A stretch of DNA of 60,472 bases, from positions 1 through 60,472 of the forward strand of contig JAQXEE010000125.1 in assembly GCA_029251005.1 (NCBI GenBank). The letters are read 5' to 3'. A program made the translations under genes and the position numbers. Positions 45,100-53,817 of the stretch are shown piece by piece (the first letter of the stretch is position 1; every line of letters begins with the position of its first letter). The notes under the pieces were generated by a model, which saw only the letters and a program-made list of their open reading frames with translations, searched no databases and was not told the DNA's origin. The DNA is from Flavobacteriales bacterium. Its GTDB lineage: Bacteria; Bacteroidota; Bacteroidia; Flavobacteriales_C; GCA-002722245.

Positions 45100-45652
45100 T
45101 TTAGATTTCCTCCCTCGGGATTTTCAGAACTTAATTCTTTCAAAAATTAAGTTAGAAGAAATTCATTTTAGAATTTCTTCACCCAGAAAATCTAAATTAG
45201 GTGATTATAAACATAATTTCCGAACAGGTTCTAACTCGATCTCTGTGAATTTAGATCTAAGTGAAATTCAGTTTATGATCACTTTTTTACATGAGTTAGC
45301 ACATAAAAAATGTTATGATCTATACAAAGGCAAAGTAAATGCACATGGGTTGGAGTGGAAGGCATTATTTGTTGAGCTTTTAGTTGAAGCGAAAGGTATT
45401 CTTGTCTTAAGCGTTGAGGCTGAGACTGAATTAAATAAAGTGATTTTAAAACCTAAAGCGACATCTAATCCGATTGATGACGGCGGATTAAAAGTGAAAG
45501 AAATAAAAGTTAATGATTGTTTTGAGTTAGATAGTGGGAGAAGGTTTAAGCTGATTAAAAAGAGGAGAACACGGTTTTTGTGCTCAGATTTAATTACAGG
45601 TAAGCTTTATGCAGTTTCAGGAGAAGCAACAGTAAATCAATTATTAGATTAA
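45080..45652 (+). CDS. SprT-like zinc metalloprotease-domain protein
   Basis: The SprT-like domain carries the zinc-binding FLHELAHKKC with a downstream His in NAHGLEWK, preceded by RISSPRKSKLGDYKH, a family signature. The frame extends back to a GTG at 45032, but that overlaps the lipoprotein gene by 68 nt; TTG at 45080 gives 190 residues and a more usual N-terminus. GTG at 45044 is a third choice. Eukaryotic Spartan/SPRTN in this family cleaves DNA-protein crosslinks; the bacterial function is unproven. The C-terminal half has Cys (NDCFELDSGRRF, RFLCSDLITG). It is followed 7 nt on by the aldo/keto reductase. Confidence 0.75.
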   Translation: MIRSKFNLDFLPRDFQNLILSKIKLEEIHFRISSPRKSKLGDYKHNFRTGSNSISVNLDLSEIQFMITFLHELAHKKCYDLYKGKVNAHGLEWKALFVELLVEAKGILVLSVEAETELNKVILKPKATSNPIDDGGLKVKEIKVNDCFELDSGRRFKLIKKRRTRFLCSDLITGKLYAVSGEATVNQLLD

Positions 45653-45659
45653 AATTTAA

Positions 45660-46694
45660 ATGAAAAAGAATAAATTAGGATTATCCGATTTAAGCGTTAG
45701 TAAGATTTGTTTGGGGACAATGACTTTTGGTGAACAAAATAATCAAGATGAAGCCTTTGCTCAAATGGATTATGCTGTTGAAAAAGGAATAAACTTTTTT
45801 GATACTGCTGAAATGTATCCAGTTCCAGGAAAACCTAAAACAAAAGGGATAACGGAGAAAATCATCGGGAATTGGTTGGAGGAAAGTGGTAAAAGAGATG
45901 AATTATTTTTAGCTACAAAAGTAGTAGGTAACGGAATTCAATATATTCGTAATGGGCCTAATTTTTCAAAAGACCAAATAAATAAAGCATTAGAAGGAAG
46001 TTTAACACGTTTAAAAGTTGATGATGTAGACCTTTATCAATTACATTGGCCAGAGCGAAGTAATAATAGGTTTGGTCAACGAATTTATCCGTGGAAAAAA
46101 AACTCAGACTATAAACATAATTTCATGAAGGTTATTGAAACTATGGTGGAGTTAGTTGAATCGGGAAAAATTAAAAATTGGGGAGTTTCAAATGAAACTT
46201 CTTGGGGGATGATGAAAATACTACAACTTTGTGAGCAATATGGTTTGCCTAAACCAGTTTCAACACAAAATGCATATAGTTTATTAAATAGATTGTATGA
46301 GTATGGATGTTCTGAAGTTTCTCAATTTGAGGGTATTGGATTAATGGCTTACTCTCCTTTAGCTTTCGGAGCATTAACAGGTAAGTATTTAAACAATGCT
46401 AAGCCAAAAGGAGGGAGGTTGACTGATTACCCCATTTTTGGAAGGTATTTAAACCCACAAGCTCAATTGGCTGTTGGGGCCATTGAAGATGTTGCAAAAA
46501 AGAATGGGCTATCTACAGCAGAATTGTCTCTTGCATTTGTAATGTCAAGGCCGTTTGTTAACACTACTATTATTGGAGCAACAAAAATGAGCCAACTAAA
46601 AGAGAATATAGAATCCGCGTATATTGAATTACCGGAAGTTTTATTACAAGAAATTGAAGATGTATTCACAAAATATCCAGACGCGGCTGTTTAA
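45660..46694 (+). CDS. tas: Aldo/keto reductase, Tas-like
   Basis: This 344-residue NADPH-dependent TIM-barrel oxidoreductase has GLSDLSVSKICLGTMTFG, the catalytic Asp and Tyr in FFDTAEMYPVPGKPKTKG, Lys in LATKVVG, and His in LYQLHWPERS. MYPVPGKP with IRNGPNFSKDQI matches E. coli Tas more closely than generic reductases. The physiological substrate is unknown. Its stop overlaps the murI start (TAATG), so the two are coupled. Confidence 0.87.
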   Translation: MKKNKLGLSDLSVSKICLGTMTFGEQNNQDEAFAQMDYAVEKGINFFDTAEMYPVPGKPKTKGITEKIIGNWLEESGKRDELFLATKVVGNGIQYIRNGPNFSKDQINKALEGSLTRLKVDDVDLYQLHWPERSNNRFGQRIYPWKKNSDYKHNFMKVIETMVELVESGKIKNWGVSNETSWGMMKILQLCEQYGLPKPVSTQNAYSLLNRLYEYGCSEVSQFEGIGLMAYSPLAFGALTGKYLNNAKPKGGRLTDYPIFGRYLNPQAQLAVGAIEDVAKKNGLSTAELSLAFVMSRPFVNTTIIGATKMSQLKENIESAYIELPEVLLQEIEDVFTKYPDAAV

Positions 46695-47509
46695 TGAGAG
46701 ATAATAGACCAATTGGAATTTTTGATAGTGGTATTGGTGGACTAACTGTAGCCAAGGCTATTAATGATTTGTTACCAAACGAACAATTAGTTTATTTTGG
46801 TGATACCGCCCATTTCCCATACGGAGATAAATCTCCTGAATCTATTGAGTTATATTCAGAGAAAATAAGTAATTTTTTATTAGCTCAAAACTGTAAAGCA
46901 ATTGTTATTGCTTGTAATACGGCTTCTTCATTAGGGAGGAAGAAAGTTTTGGAAGTATTGCCTTCCGATATTCCTTTAGTTGATGTGATTGCTCCAGTAG
47001 CTAATTTTTTTAAATCAACGAAATCTGAGGTTGCTGGTGTTATCGCTACTAAAGGAACTATCGGCTCAGGAGTTTACAGGGAGTTCATCAATAAAATAAA
47101 CCCAAAAGTAGAAGTGAAATCTCTAGCAACACCTTTGTTGGCTTCCATGATTGAGGAAGGTTTTTTCAATAATACCATTTCTGCTACTGTAATAAGGGAG
47201 TATTTATCACATGAAATTTTGAAAGATATCGATACGTTAATTTTGGGTTGTACTCATTATCCAATTATCGAAACTGAAATCTTAAAATATTATAATCAGT
47301 GCTCAAAAACTATAAGAGTATTGAACAGTGCTAAAATTGTTGCGCAAGAAGTTAAAACTAGATTGATTTCCAAAAATATGATTAATGCTAATAAAGGTGC
47401 TGTTAATCATCATTTTTTTGTTTCAGATTTCACTAATTCTTTTGAAAAAAGCACCAAGATTTTCTTTGGAGATCAATTGAAATTGGAGAAGTTGAATTTT
47501 TGGAAATAA
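46694..47509 (+). CDS. murI: Glutamate racemase
   Basis: MurI interconverts L- and D-glutamate for peptidoglycan. The 271-residue protein has the paired catalytic Cys in VIACNTASSLG and LGCTHYPII, and the N-terminal IGIFDSGIGGLTVAKAIND and YFGDTAHFPYGDKS. The start ATG overlaps the reductase stop by one base. It ends one nt before the convergent SIMPL-like gene stop, with no room for a separate terminator. Confidence 0.95.
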   Translation: MRDNRPIGIFDSGIGGLTVAKAINDLLPNEQLVYFGDTAHFPYGDKSPESIELYSEKISNFLLAQNCKAIVIACNTASSLGRKKVLEVLPSDIPLVDVIAPVANFFKSTKSEVAGVIATKGTIGSGVYREFINKINPKVEVKSLATPLLASMIEEGFFNNTISATVIREYLSHEILKDIDTLILGCTHYPIIETEILKYYNQCSKTIRVLNSAKIVAQEVKTRLISKNMINANKGAVNHHFFVSDFTNSFEKSTKIFFGDQLKLEKLNFWK

Positions 47510-47510
47510 C

Positions 47511-48473
47511 TTAAAAAGTTACTTCCCTCATTTTGCCATTTTTATCAAGAATAAAAATATTCTTCTTTGTTTTTCGTTCCTCAACTCTTAATTCCTTTAA
47601 ACGAGCTTCCTCTTCACGGTCTCTTTTTATAAAACCATAGTTTATTTCATAAATAAATTGAATCACGGGTTTTACTTCTTTGGAATTAAAAACAAAATCA
47701 GCATCTCTTAAATCTAAGTTGTAGTAAGCGTCAATTTCCACTCTACGGTTGTAGTTAATAGTTGAGTTTTGAGAAATGTGATGGCGGTATAAACTGGTGT
47801 TTTGAATAAATGACTTTAGATATCGCTCACTCGGAAATATAGTATTCCTTGTCTTTTCAAAGGATGCTTTTCCATCATTAATACTATACCCAATTTCTTT
47901 AGCAAGCTTCTTTTTTTGATTTAGAACTTCGATTGCTTTTTTGGATAATGAATCTTCAATCATTTTGGATGAATTAATATAAGGCACGATGTCAATTATA
48001 TCATAAATGTTATTTTTAAAACAAATCTTAGACAGTTGATCAACTGTTTCGATTCCTTCAATATTAAAAGTGATGTTGTGGGTAGATTTAAAACCGGTTG
48101 GGATATTTACATTGAAGGAATCTGAATTTAAGCTGAAAATTGGATCCAAGCCAATTACATCTACAATTACATCATTGGGTTTTATATTTAATTTTTTGAT
48201 GCTTTTAATTATAGCGTCTTTCTTTATTGTTGTTTCCTCCTCCAAAGCCTCGATTGACGAGCTAATTGAAGTGTATGTATACGTGATGTGATAGCCATTT
48301 GGGATAGCATTATATATTATTTTCGTGTTAATTTTCAGTCTATTTCCAGTGACTTTGATTGATTGCTTGTTGTTGGAAGAAAATTCGGTAGCTGAATTGT
48401 AGCTTTTATTTATTGTTTGAGAAAATGTTGTTGTGTAAAGAGTTAAAAGTACAATAGATATTATCGTTTTCAT
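47511..48473 (-). CDS. Secreted protein with a divergent SIMPL (DUF541)-like domain
   Basis: The 320-residue protein has a signal peptide (MKTIISIVLLTLYTTTFSQ). The body has alternating strands and helices like a SIMPL/DUF541 domain: IKVTGNRLKINTKI, DAIIKSIKKLNIKPNDVIVD, GLDPIFSLN, ITFNIEGIETVDQLSKICF, then AIEVLNQKKKLAKEIGYSIN. The end is strongly charged (RDREEEARLKELRVEERKTK) with a coiled-coil character. The family assignment is from pattern only. It may lie at the periplasmic face or outer membrane. Upstream is a bidirectional terminator that ends glyS. Confidence 0.5.
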   Translation of the reverse strand: MKTIISIVLLTLYTTTFSQTINKSYNSATEFSSNNKQSIKVTGNRLKINTKIIYNAIPNGYHITYTYTSISSSIEALEEETTIKKDAIIKSIKKLNIKPNDVIVDVIGLDPIFSLNSDSFNVNIPTGFKSTHNITFNIEGIETVDQLSKICFKNNIYDIIDIVPYINSSKMIEDSLSKKAIEVLNQKKKLAKEIGYSINDGKASFEKTRNTIFPSERYLKSFIQNTSLYRHHISQNSTINYNRRVEIDAYYNLDLRDADFVFNSKEVKPVIQFIYEINYGFIKRDREEEARLKELRVEERKTKKNIFILDKNGKMREVTF

Positions 48474-48523
48474 AGTTATATAGTTTACTATGATAACCCA
48501 AGTTTAAAGAAACGTTACAAAAA

Positions 48524-48560
48524 TAAATGGGTCCTTCTGAAATTCAGAAAGACCCATTTA
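48524..48560. terminator. Terminator of glyS
   Basis: TAAATGGGTC (48524-48533) and GACCCATTTA (48551-48560) form perfect outer arms; an inner TTCTG/CAGAA stem continues after one mismatch. It lies 21 nt past the glyS stop and 50 nt before the SIMPL-like gene start. Confidence 0.75.
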
Positions 48561-48581
48561 TAAATTTGACATTATGAATAC

Positions 48582-50129
48582 TTAATTCAGTTTTTTCAAA
48601 ATATGTTTGACGTTAACACTATCGCCAATTAGTTTTTCTAAGTGATCAATAGCAACTCTTTCTTGCTTCATTGTATCTCTTTCTCGTATGGTAACAGTAT
48701 TATCTTTTAAAGTTTGATGGTCAACAGTAATACAAAAAGGTGTACCAATTGCATCTTGCCTTCTATATCGTTTTCCTATTTGATCTTTTTCCTCATAATA
48801 GCATTCAAAATCATATTTCAATGTATTTATTATTGCTCTTGCTTTATCGGGCAAGCCATCTTTTTTAGTTAACGGAAGCACAGCTACTTTGTATGGAGCT
48901 AAAAAAGAGGGAAATTTAAGAACTATTCTTTCAGATCCGTCCTCTAACTTTTCTTCTGTAAATGCTGTGCTTAAAACTGCTAAAAACATTCTATCAACTC
49001 CTATAGAAGTTTCAACTACATTAGGTACATAGCTTTCATTTAATTCAGGATCAAAATATCTTAACTTCTTTTTTGAGAATTCTTCATGTTGTGTTAAATC
49101 GAAATTACCTCTTGAGTGCACACCTTCTAATTCTTTAAATCCAAAAGGGAATTTAAATTCAATATCAGCTGCAGCTTTTGCGTAATGCGCAAGCTTTAAA
49201 TGATCATGGAACTTATGACTGCCTTCTGAGAAACCTATAGCTTTATGCCATCTCATTCGAGTTTCTTTCCAGTATTCGTACCATTTGTTTTCTTCTCCTG
49301 GACGAACGAAAAATTGCATTTCCATTTGTTCAAATTCTCTCATTCTAAAAACAAATTGCCTCGCAACGATTTCATTTCTAAAAGCTTTACCTATCTGAGC
49401 AATTCCAAAAGGAATTTTCATTCTTCCAGTTTTCTGAACATTTAAATAATTCACAAAAATACCTTGAGCTGTTTCAGGTCTTAGATAAATTTTAGTTGAA
49501 CCGTCAGATAATGACCCAATTTCTGTAGAGAACATTAAATTGAACTGACGAACATCTGTCCAATTTTTACTTCCCGAAACTGGACAAGGAATCTCTAAGT
49601 CAACAATGAGCTGCTTAAACCCTTCCATGTCCTCCTCTTCTTGAACTTTCTTCAAGCGGGTTTCAACATTGTTAATTTTTTCAAAATACCCCAAAACTCT
49701 TGGGTTTGTTGTCTTGAATTCAGTTTCATTAAACGATTCTCCAAATCTTTTCGCCGCTTTTTTAACTTCTTTGTCAATCTTGGCTTCTAGTTTATTTTGA
49801 ATATATTCTTCTACTAGAACATCAGCACGATATCTTTTTTTGGAATCTTTATTGTCAATTAATGGATCGTTAAAGGCGTCAACATGCCCTGAAGCTTTCC
49901 AGGTTTTTGGATGCATGAATATAGAAGAATCAATTCCAACTATGTTCTCATTCATCTTAACCATTGCATCCCACCAGTAATCCTTAATGTTTTTCTTTAA
50001 TGCAGATCCTGTTTGACCGTAGTCGTAAACTGCGCTTAAACCATCATAAATTTCACTAGACTGGAAAACAAACCCATATTCCTTAGCATGGGAAGTAACT
50101 TTTTTGAAAACGTCTTCTTGTGTTGCCAT
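48582..50129 (-). CDS. glyS: Glycyl-tRNA synthetase, single-chain class II type
   Basis: This 515-residue enzyme joins glycine to tRNA-Gly. It is the alpha2 form, not the alpha2beta2 form of E. coli. Motif 2 has FGIAQIGKAFRNEI, motif 3 has VVETSIGVDRMFLAVL, and LRPETAQGIFVNYLN and HSRGNFDLTQHEEFS are family signatures. The C-terminal anticodon-binding domain begins near VAVLPLTKKDG. A -7 box lies only 4 nt before the ATG. Confidence 0.96.
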   Translation of the reverse strand: MATQEDVFKKVTSHAKEYGFVFQSSEIYDGLSAVYDYGQTGSALKKNIKDYWWDAMVKMNENIVGIDSSIFMHPKTWKASGHVDAFNDPLIDNKDSKKRYRADVLVEEYIQNKLEAKIDKEVKKAAKRFGESFNETEFKTTNPRVLGYFEKINNVETRLKKVQEEEDMEGFKQLIVDLEIPCPVSGSKNWTDVRQFNLMFSTEIGSLSDGSTKIYLRPETAQGIFVNYLNVQKTGRMKIPFGIAQIGKAFRNEIVARQFVFRMREFEQMEMQFFVRPGEENKWYEYWKETRMRWHKAIGFSEGSHKFHDHLKLAHYAKAAADIEFKFPFGFKELEGVHSRGNFDLTQHEEFSKKKLRYFDPELNESYVPNVVETSIGVDRMFLAVLSTAFTEEKLEDGSERIVLKFPSFLAPYKVAVLPLTKKDGLPDKARAIINTLKYDFECYYEEKDQIGKRYRRQDAIGTPFCITVDHQTLKDNTVTIRERDTMKQERVAIDHLEKLIGDSVNVKHILKKLN

Positions 50130-50133
50130 ATCA

Positions 50134-50141
50134 CAAAAGTA
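50134..50141 (-). promoter_or_regulatory. -7 box of glyS, next to the start codon
   Basis: The complement reads TACTTTTG, matching TAnnTTTG, and ends 4 nt before the glyS ATG at 50129. This would leave almost no 5' leader. Confidence 0.35.
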
Positions 50142-50343
50142 GAATATTATTGCTTGTTTACAGTGTCTAATTAAAATACAATCAGCATAAGATGAAAAAA
50201 AAACTGTGACTTTTTGATAAATCTACATTATGATTATTGAAAGGGTGCTTGAAACACCAAACATCCACAATTTTCAGAGGTTAAAAATTTTTAAATTTTG
50301 TTGCCAAAAAAAATATGATTAGTTTTATTGGTTGTTTGTAGTG

Positions 50344-50351
50344 TATGTTTG
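50344..50351 (+). promoter_or_regulatory. -7 box of the porP-gldKLMN cluster
   Basis: TATGTTTG matches TAnnTTTG and lies 25 nt before the porP ATG at 50377. The -33 element is not clear. Confidence 0.4.
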
Positions 50352-50376
50352 GGAATGTAAACGAAATGTAATTAGT

Positions 50377-51348
50377 ATGAAAAGGGTCTTATTAGCAGCA
50401 ATAGCTTCGGTTTTCACACTTGTGGGGAATGCTCAACAGGATGCGCAGTTTTCTCAAAACATGTTTTTGAACAATGCAATCAATCCAGGAGCTACTGGTA
50501 TTAAAGGAATGCATTGCTTCAATCTTGTTGCTCGAGAGCAATGGTTGGGGTTTGAAGGTAGGCCCGAAACAGGAATGTTTAACTACAGTGGTATAGTCCA
50601 AAACTTTGGCGTAGGTGCTGTAATTGTATACGATAAAATTGGACTTGAGCAAAATGTTGATTTGAAAATAAATGGTTCTTACCACTTAAACATTGGGGAT
50701 AAGGGTAAATTAGGTCTTGGACTAGATTTAGGATTCTTGCAAAAAGGATTCTCTAACGGTTCCATGGCTGGGAACCCTAATGACGCAATAGTGATTGGTC
50801 TATCGGGTGCATCAGATGTAGCTTTTGACCTAGGTGTTGGGGCTTTTTATTATGTTCCTGGAAAATTATATTTTGGTATTTCGGGTCAAAAGCTTCTACC
50901 ACAAAGTTTTTCATTGAGTGCTGCAAACCCAAAGGTCCGACCGCATTCTTACATTACGGCGGGTTATTGTCATCTTATTCCGAACACAAAAATAGAACTT
51001 AAACCAAATATGTTAGTCAAAACAGATTTGTCAACAACTCAATTAGATGTTAATTTGACTGCTGAATTCAATAAATTATTTTGGTTAGGAGGAAGTTATA
51101 GAGTCCAAGACGCAGTTGTAGCAAATTTTGGTTTTAACTATAACCTATTAAAAGTAGGGATTGCTTACGATTTTACAACGCACCGTTTAAGAGATGAAGG
51201 TGAATTTACTTTTTGGAAAGATGGACAAGTAAATAATGTTAAACAAAATAACAGAAGTTTTGGTTCAGTTGAGTTATACTTGGGTTATTGCATAATGCCT
51301 CGCCCAATTCCAGAATTTGATACTTATGTTGATCCATTATTCCTTTAG
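50377..51348 (+). CDS. porP: PorP/SprF-family type IX secretion outer membrane protein
   Basis: I start it at the ATG at 50377 (323 residues), giving the signal peptide MKRVLLAAIASVFTLVGNAQ. The mature start QQDAQFSQNMFLNNAINPGA is the hallmark of the PorP/SprF family; a barrel of repeated amphipathic strands follows. PorP-type proteins are needed for type IX secretion or for placing its adhesins. Its place just before gldK is the same as porP before porK in P. gingivalis, which is why I prefer PorP to SprF. Confidence 0.88.
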   Translation: MKRVLLAAIASVFTLVGNAQQDAQFSQNMFLNNAINPGATGIKGMHCFNLVAREQWLGFEGRPETGMFNYSGIVQNFGVGAVIVYDKIGLEQNVDLKINGSYHLNIGDKGKLGLGLDLGFLQKGFSNGSMAGNPNDAIVIGLSGASDVAFDLGVGAFYYVPGKLYFGISGQKLLPQSFSLSAANPKVRPHSYITAGYCHLIPNTKIELKPNMLVKTDLSTTQLDVNLTAEFNKLFWLGGSYRVQDAVVANFGFNYNLLKVGIAYDFTTHRLRDEGEFTFWKDGQVNNVKQNNRSFGSVELYLGYCIMPRPIPEFDTYVDPLFL

Positions 51349-51417
51349 GGAATTGGTGTGACTAGTGTTTTTTAGGCGTTAATTGTTTTTTATTTCGTGT
51401 GTGTTACGAATGTAAAG

Positions 51418-51448
51418 TTGATTTTTTAGAAAAAATGTTTTAATTTTC
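51418..51448 (+). promoter_or_regulatory. Possible internal promoter before gldK
   Basis: TTG (51418-51420) is followed after 20 nt by TAATTTTC (51441-51448), one base off TAnnTTTG. The gldK ATG is 26 nt on. It would allow gldKLMN to be expressed apart from porP. Confidence 0.35.
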
Positions 51449-51474
51449 CGATTGCGGATTTAAACTAGTGATGT

Positions 51475-52824
51475 ATGAGAAAGTTACTTTTAGGTTGTGT
51501 TTTACTTACTACGGTGCTGATTACAAGTTGTAGTCCTGCTGGTAACGGTGAATTAGTAGGTACAGGTAGAGAACCTTTTTTTCAGGAGGATCCGTTTGGA
51601 ATGTTGTTCATTCCACTAGGTTCATTCCACATGGGACCTAGTGATCAAGAAGTCACTTTTGCTTTGGCATCTCAGAAAAAAGTTGTGTCTATTCAATCGT
51701 TTTACATGGATGAAACTGAAATAACAAATGACGAATACCGTCAGTTTGTTTATCACGTAAGAGATTCCTTAGCCTTGACAATTCTAGGAGAAGACGAGCC
51801 TGATAAGTTTTTCTATGATGAAGGAGAATTTGCCCAAAGGTTAAATTGGAGAAGAGTTCCTTGGGAAAACGAAGATTACGCAGAATTATTAGGACAGTTA
51901 TATTACGGTGAGAATGACGAGCGTTTTTATAAAAGAGCTCAATTAGACGCTCGTAAGTTTAATTTCGAGTACTGGTGGATTGATTTTAAAACTGCTTCTG
52001 GAAAAGTTAATAGATTCAATCATCCGAATATCGACGAAGCATCCGCATCATCTGAATCTTGGAAATATGGTGAGGGAATTACAGATAGAAGCGAATTTAT
52101 AAAAAGAGAGGTTATAAATGTTTATCCAGACACTTTATCTTGGGTTCATGATTTTACATATTCGTGGAATGAACCAATGACTCAAATGTATTTTTGGCAT
52201 CCAGTTTATGACCACTACCCAGTTGTAGGAGTATCATGGAAACAAGCAACAGCTTTTTGTATTTGGAGAACCCACCTGATGAACGACTTTAGAAGTTCAA
52301 GAGGAAAAGTAATTGTAAATGATTTCCGTTTACCAACTGAAGCTGAGTGGGAGTATGCATCAAGGGGTAATTTTGATCAATCACCATACCCATGGGGAGG
52401 ACCTTACATTCGTAACAGAAGAGGTTGTTTCTTAGGTAACTTCAAACCATTAAGAGGTAACTATGTTGATGATGGTGGGATGCATACAATTGTTGTTGCT
52501 CATTACTGGCCTAACGGGTTTGGATTATACGATATGGCAGGAAATGTTTCTGAATGGACAGCAAATTCTTATGAAGAGGCGGCATACAATTTTGCTCATG
52601 ATTATAACATGGATTATAGATATGAAGCAACAGATAAGGATCCTCCTGTTTTAAAAAGAAAAGTAATTCGAGGTGGTTCTTGGAAAGATATAGGTTATTA
52701 CATGCAAACAGGTGCCAGAACTTACGAATACCAAGATACTGCTAAGTGTTATGTTGGATACAGATGTGTTGAAACATACCTTGGTCGAAAGAAAGGAGAT
52801 ACTAGAGATTCTCAAGTATATTAA
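51475..52824 (+). CDS. gldK: Gliding motility / type IX secretion lipoprotein GldK
   Basis: GldK (PorK) is an outer membrane lipoprotein that forms a ring with GldN on the periplasmic face, part of the type IX secretion motor-to-channel link. The 449-residue protein has a lipobox ending VLITSCSP, then an FGE/sulfatase-modifying fold: LFIPLGSFHMGPSDQEVTF, MDETEITNDEYRQFV, FRLPTEAEWEYASRG, GLYDMAGNVSEWTANSY and KVIRGGSWKDIG. A perfect hairpin follows the gene before gldL. Confidence 0.93.
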   Translation: MRKLLLGCVLLTTVLITSCSPAGNGELVGTGREPFFQEDPFGMLFIPLGSFHMGPSDQEVTFALASQKKVVSIQSFYMDETEITNDEYRQFVYHVRDSLALTILGEDEPDKFFYDEGEFAQRLNWRRVPWENEDYAELLGQLYYGENDERFYKRAQLDARKFNFEYWWIDFKTASGKVNRFNHPNIDEASASSESWKYGEGITDRSEFIKREVINVYPDTLSWVHDFTYSWNEPMTQMYFWHPVYDHYPVVGVSWKQATAFCIWRTHLMNDFRSSRGKVIVNDFRLPTEAEWEYASRGNFDQSPYPWGGPYIRNRRGCFLGNFKPLRGNYVDDGGMHTIVVAHYWPNGFGLYDMAGNVSEWTANSYEEAAYNFAHDYNMDYRYEATDKDPPVLKRKVIRGGSWKDIGYYMQTGARTYEYQDTAKCYVGYRCVETYLGRKKGDTRDSQVY

Positions 52825-52834
52825 GCTTTTCAAA

Positions 52835-52856
52835 AGACACCATATTTATGGTGTCT
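52835..52856 (+). other. Perfect hairpin between gldK and gldL
   Basis: AGACACCAT (52835-52843) and ATGGTGTCT (52848-52856) are perfect 9-bp arms with a 4-nt ATTT loop. No T-run follows, so it is more likely an mRNA processing or stability element than a full terminator. Confidence 0.55.
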
Positions 52857-52923
52857 AATCTCAGACTTTTAATTAAGTACACTATATTAATCATTATTGT
52901 TAATTTTTTAAATCAGTTCAGTT

Positions 52924-53772
52924 ATGTCAGGAAGTTACAAAAAGAAAAAATTTATGAATATGGTTACGGGGTTTGGTGCAGCCATCGTAATTATTGGAGC
53001 TATGTTTAAGATTCAGCATTGGCCAGGAGCAACAATTGCCCTTATTGGTGGGTTATCTGTTGAAGCGGTATTATTTATCTTAGGAGCTTTTGAGCCACCA
53101 CACATGGAAACAGATTGGTCATTAGTTTATCCAGAACTTGCAATTTCTCATGATGGTGAAGACGAGTTAGATGCTCATTCTGATGATGAAGAGGCAGATG
53201 CTTCCCTTTCAACTACTATTTCTGCAGGTGATGCTAACGGAGACCCAGTTTCGCAAAAACTAGATCAAATGCTAATGGATGCTAATGTAGGTTCTGAGCT
53301 TATTGAATCTTTAGGTGAAGGATTGAGAAATTTTGGAGAAACGGCACAAAATTTGAACACTGTTGGTACTGCAAGTCAAGCAACTGAAGGTCTAGTTGCT
53401 TCTTTGGAAGGTGCTTCACAAAACGTCGATAAAATGTCTAACGCTTACTCTAAGGCATCTGAGTCATTAACTGAAATCACAGATCTTAAAGGAGAAGGTA
53501 CTTCATACGCAGAACAATTAGTTTCCATGACAAGAAATTTAGGAGAATTGAATGGTGTTTATGAACAACAAATCGAAGCGAATAATAGCGGAATGAAGTT
53601 GTCTGCAGATGTTCAATCAAACATAAACGAGTTATTAACGAACTTGAGTGATTCTGTTGAAGACACAAAACGATACAAAACAGAAGTTGCCGCATTAGGG
53701 GAGAACTTATCTAAACTAAATACTGTTTACGGTAACATGTTATCTGCTATGAGTGTTGGTGGTCAAGCATAA
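52924..53772 (+). CDS. gldL: Type IX secretion motor protein GldL
   Basis: GldL (PorL) with GldM forms the proton-driven motor in the inner membrane. The 282-residue protein has two membrane helices (about 13-30 and 36-55). The Glu in GGLSVEAVLFILGAFEPP (E47) matches the membrane Glu known to be essential in F. johnsoniae GldL. The cytoplasmic C-terminal half is an acidic linker (DGEDELDAHSDDEEADAS) and coiled coil. No signal peptide is expected. It lies 99 nt after gldK and 45 nt before gldM. Confidence 0.95.
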   Translation: MSGSYKKKKFMNMVTGFGAAIVIIGAMFKIQHWPGATIALIGGLSVEAVLFILGAFEPPHMETDWSLVYPELAISHDGEDELDAHSDDEEADASLSTTISAGDANGDPVSQKLDQMLMDANVGSELIESLGEGLRNFGETAQNLNTVGTASQATEGLVASLEGASQNVDKMSNAYSKASESLTEITDLKGEGTSYAEQLVSMTRNLGELNGVYEQQIEANNSGMKLSADVQSNINELLTNLSDSVEDTKRYKTEVAALGENLSKLNTVYGNMLSAMSVGGQA

Positions 53773-53817
53773 TCAAGAATTTTTTAAAAATATTTTTAAC
53801 CTAAAAATTAAGTAATT

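Noticed and set aside
50221-50290. Possible tRNA or riboswitch before porP
   Set aside because: No cloverleaf or conserved core could be drawn; the region is simply AT-rich.
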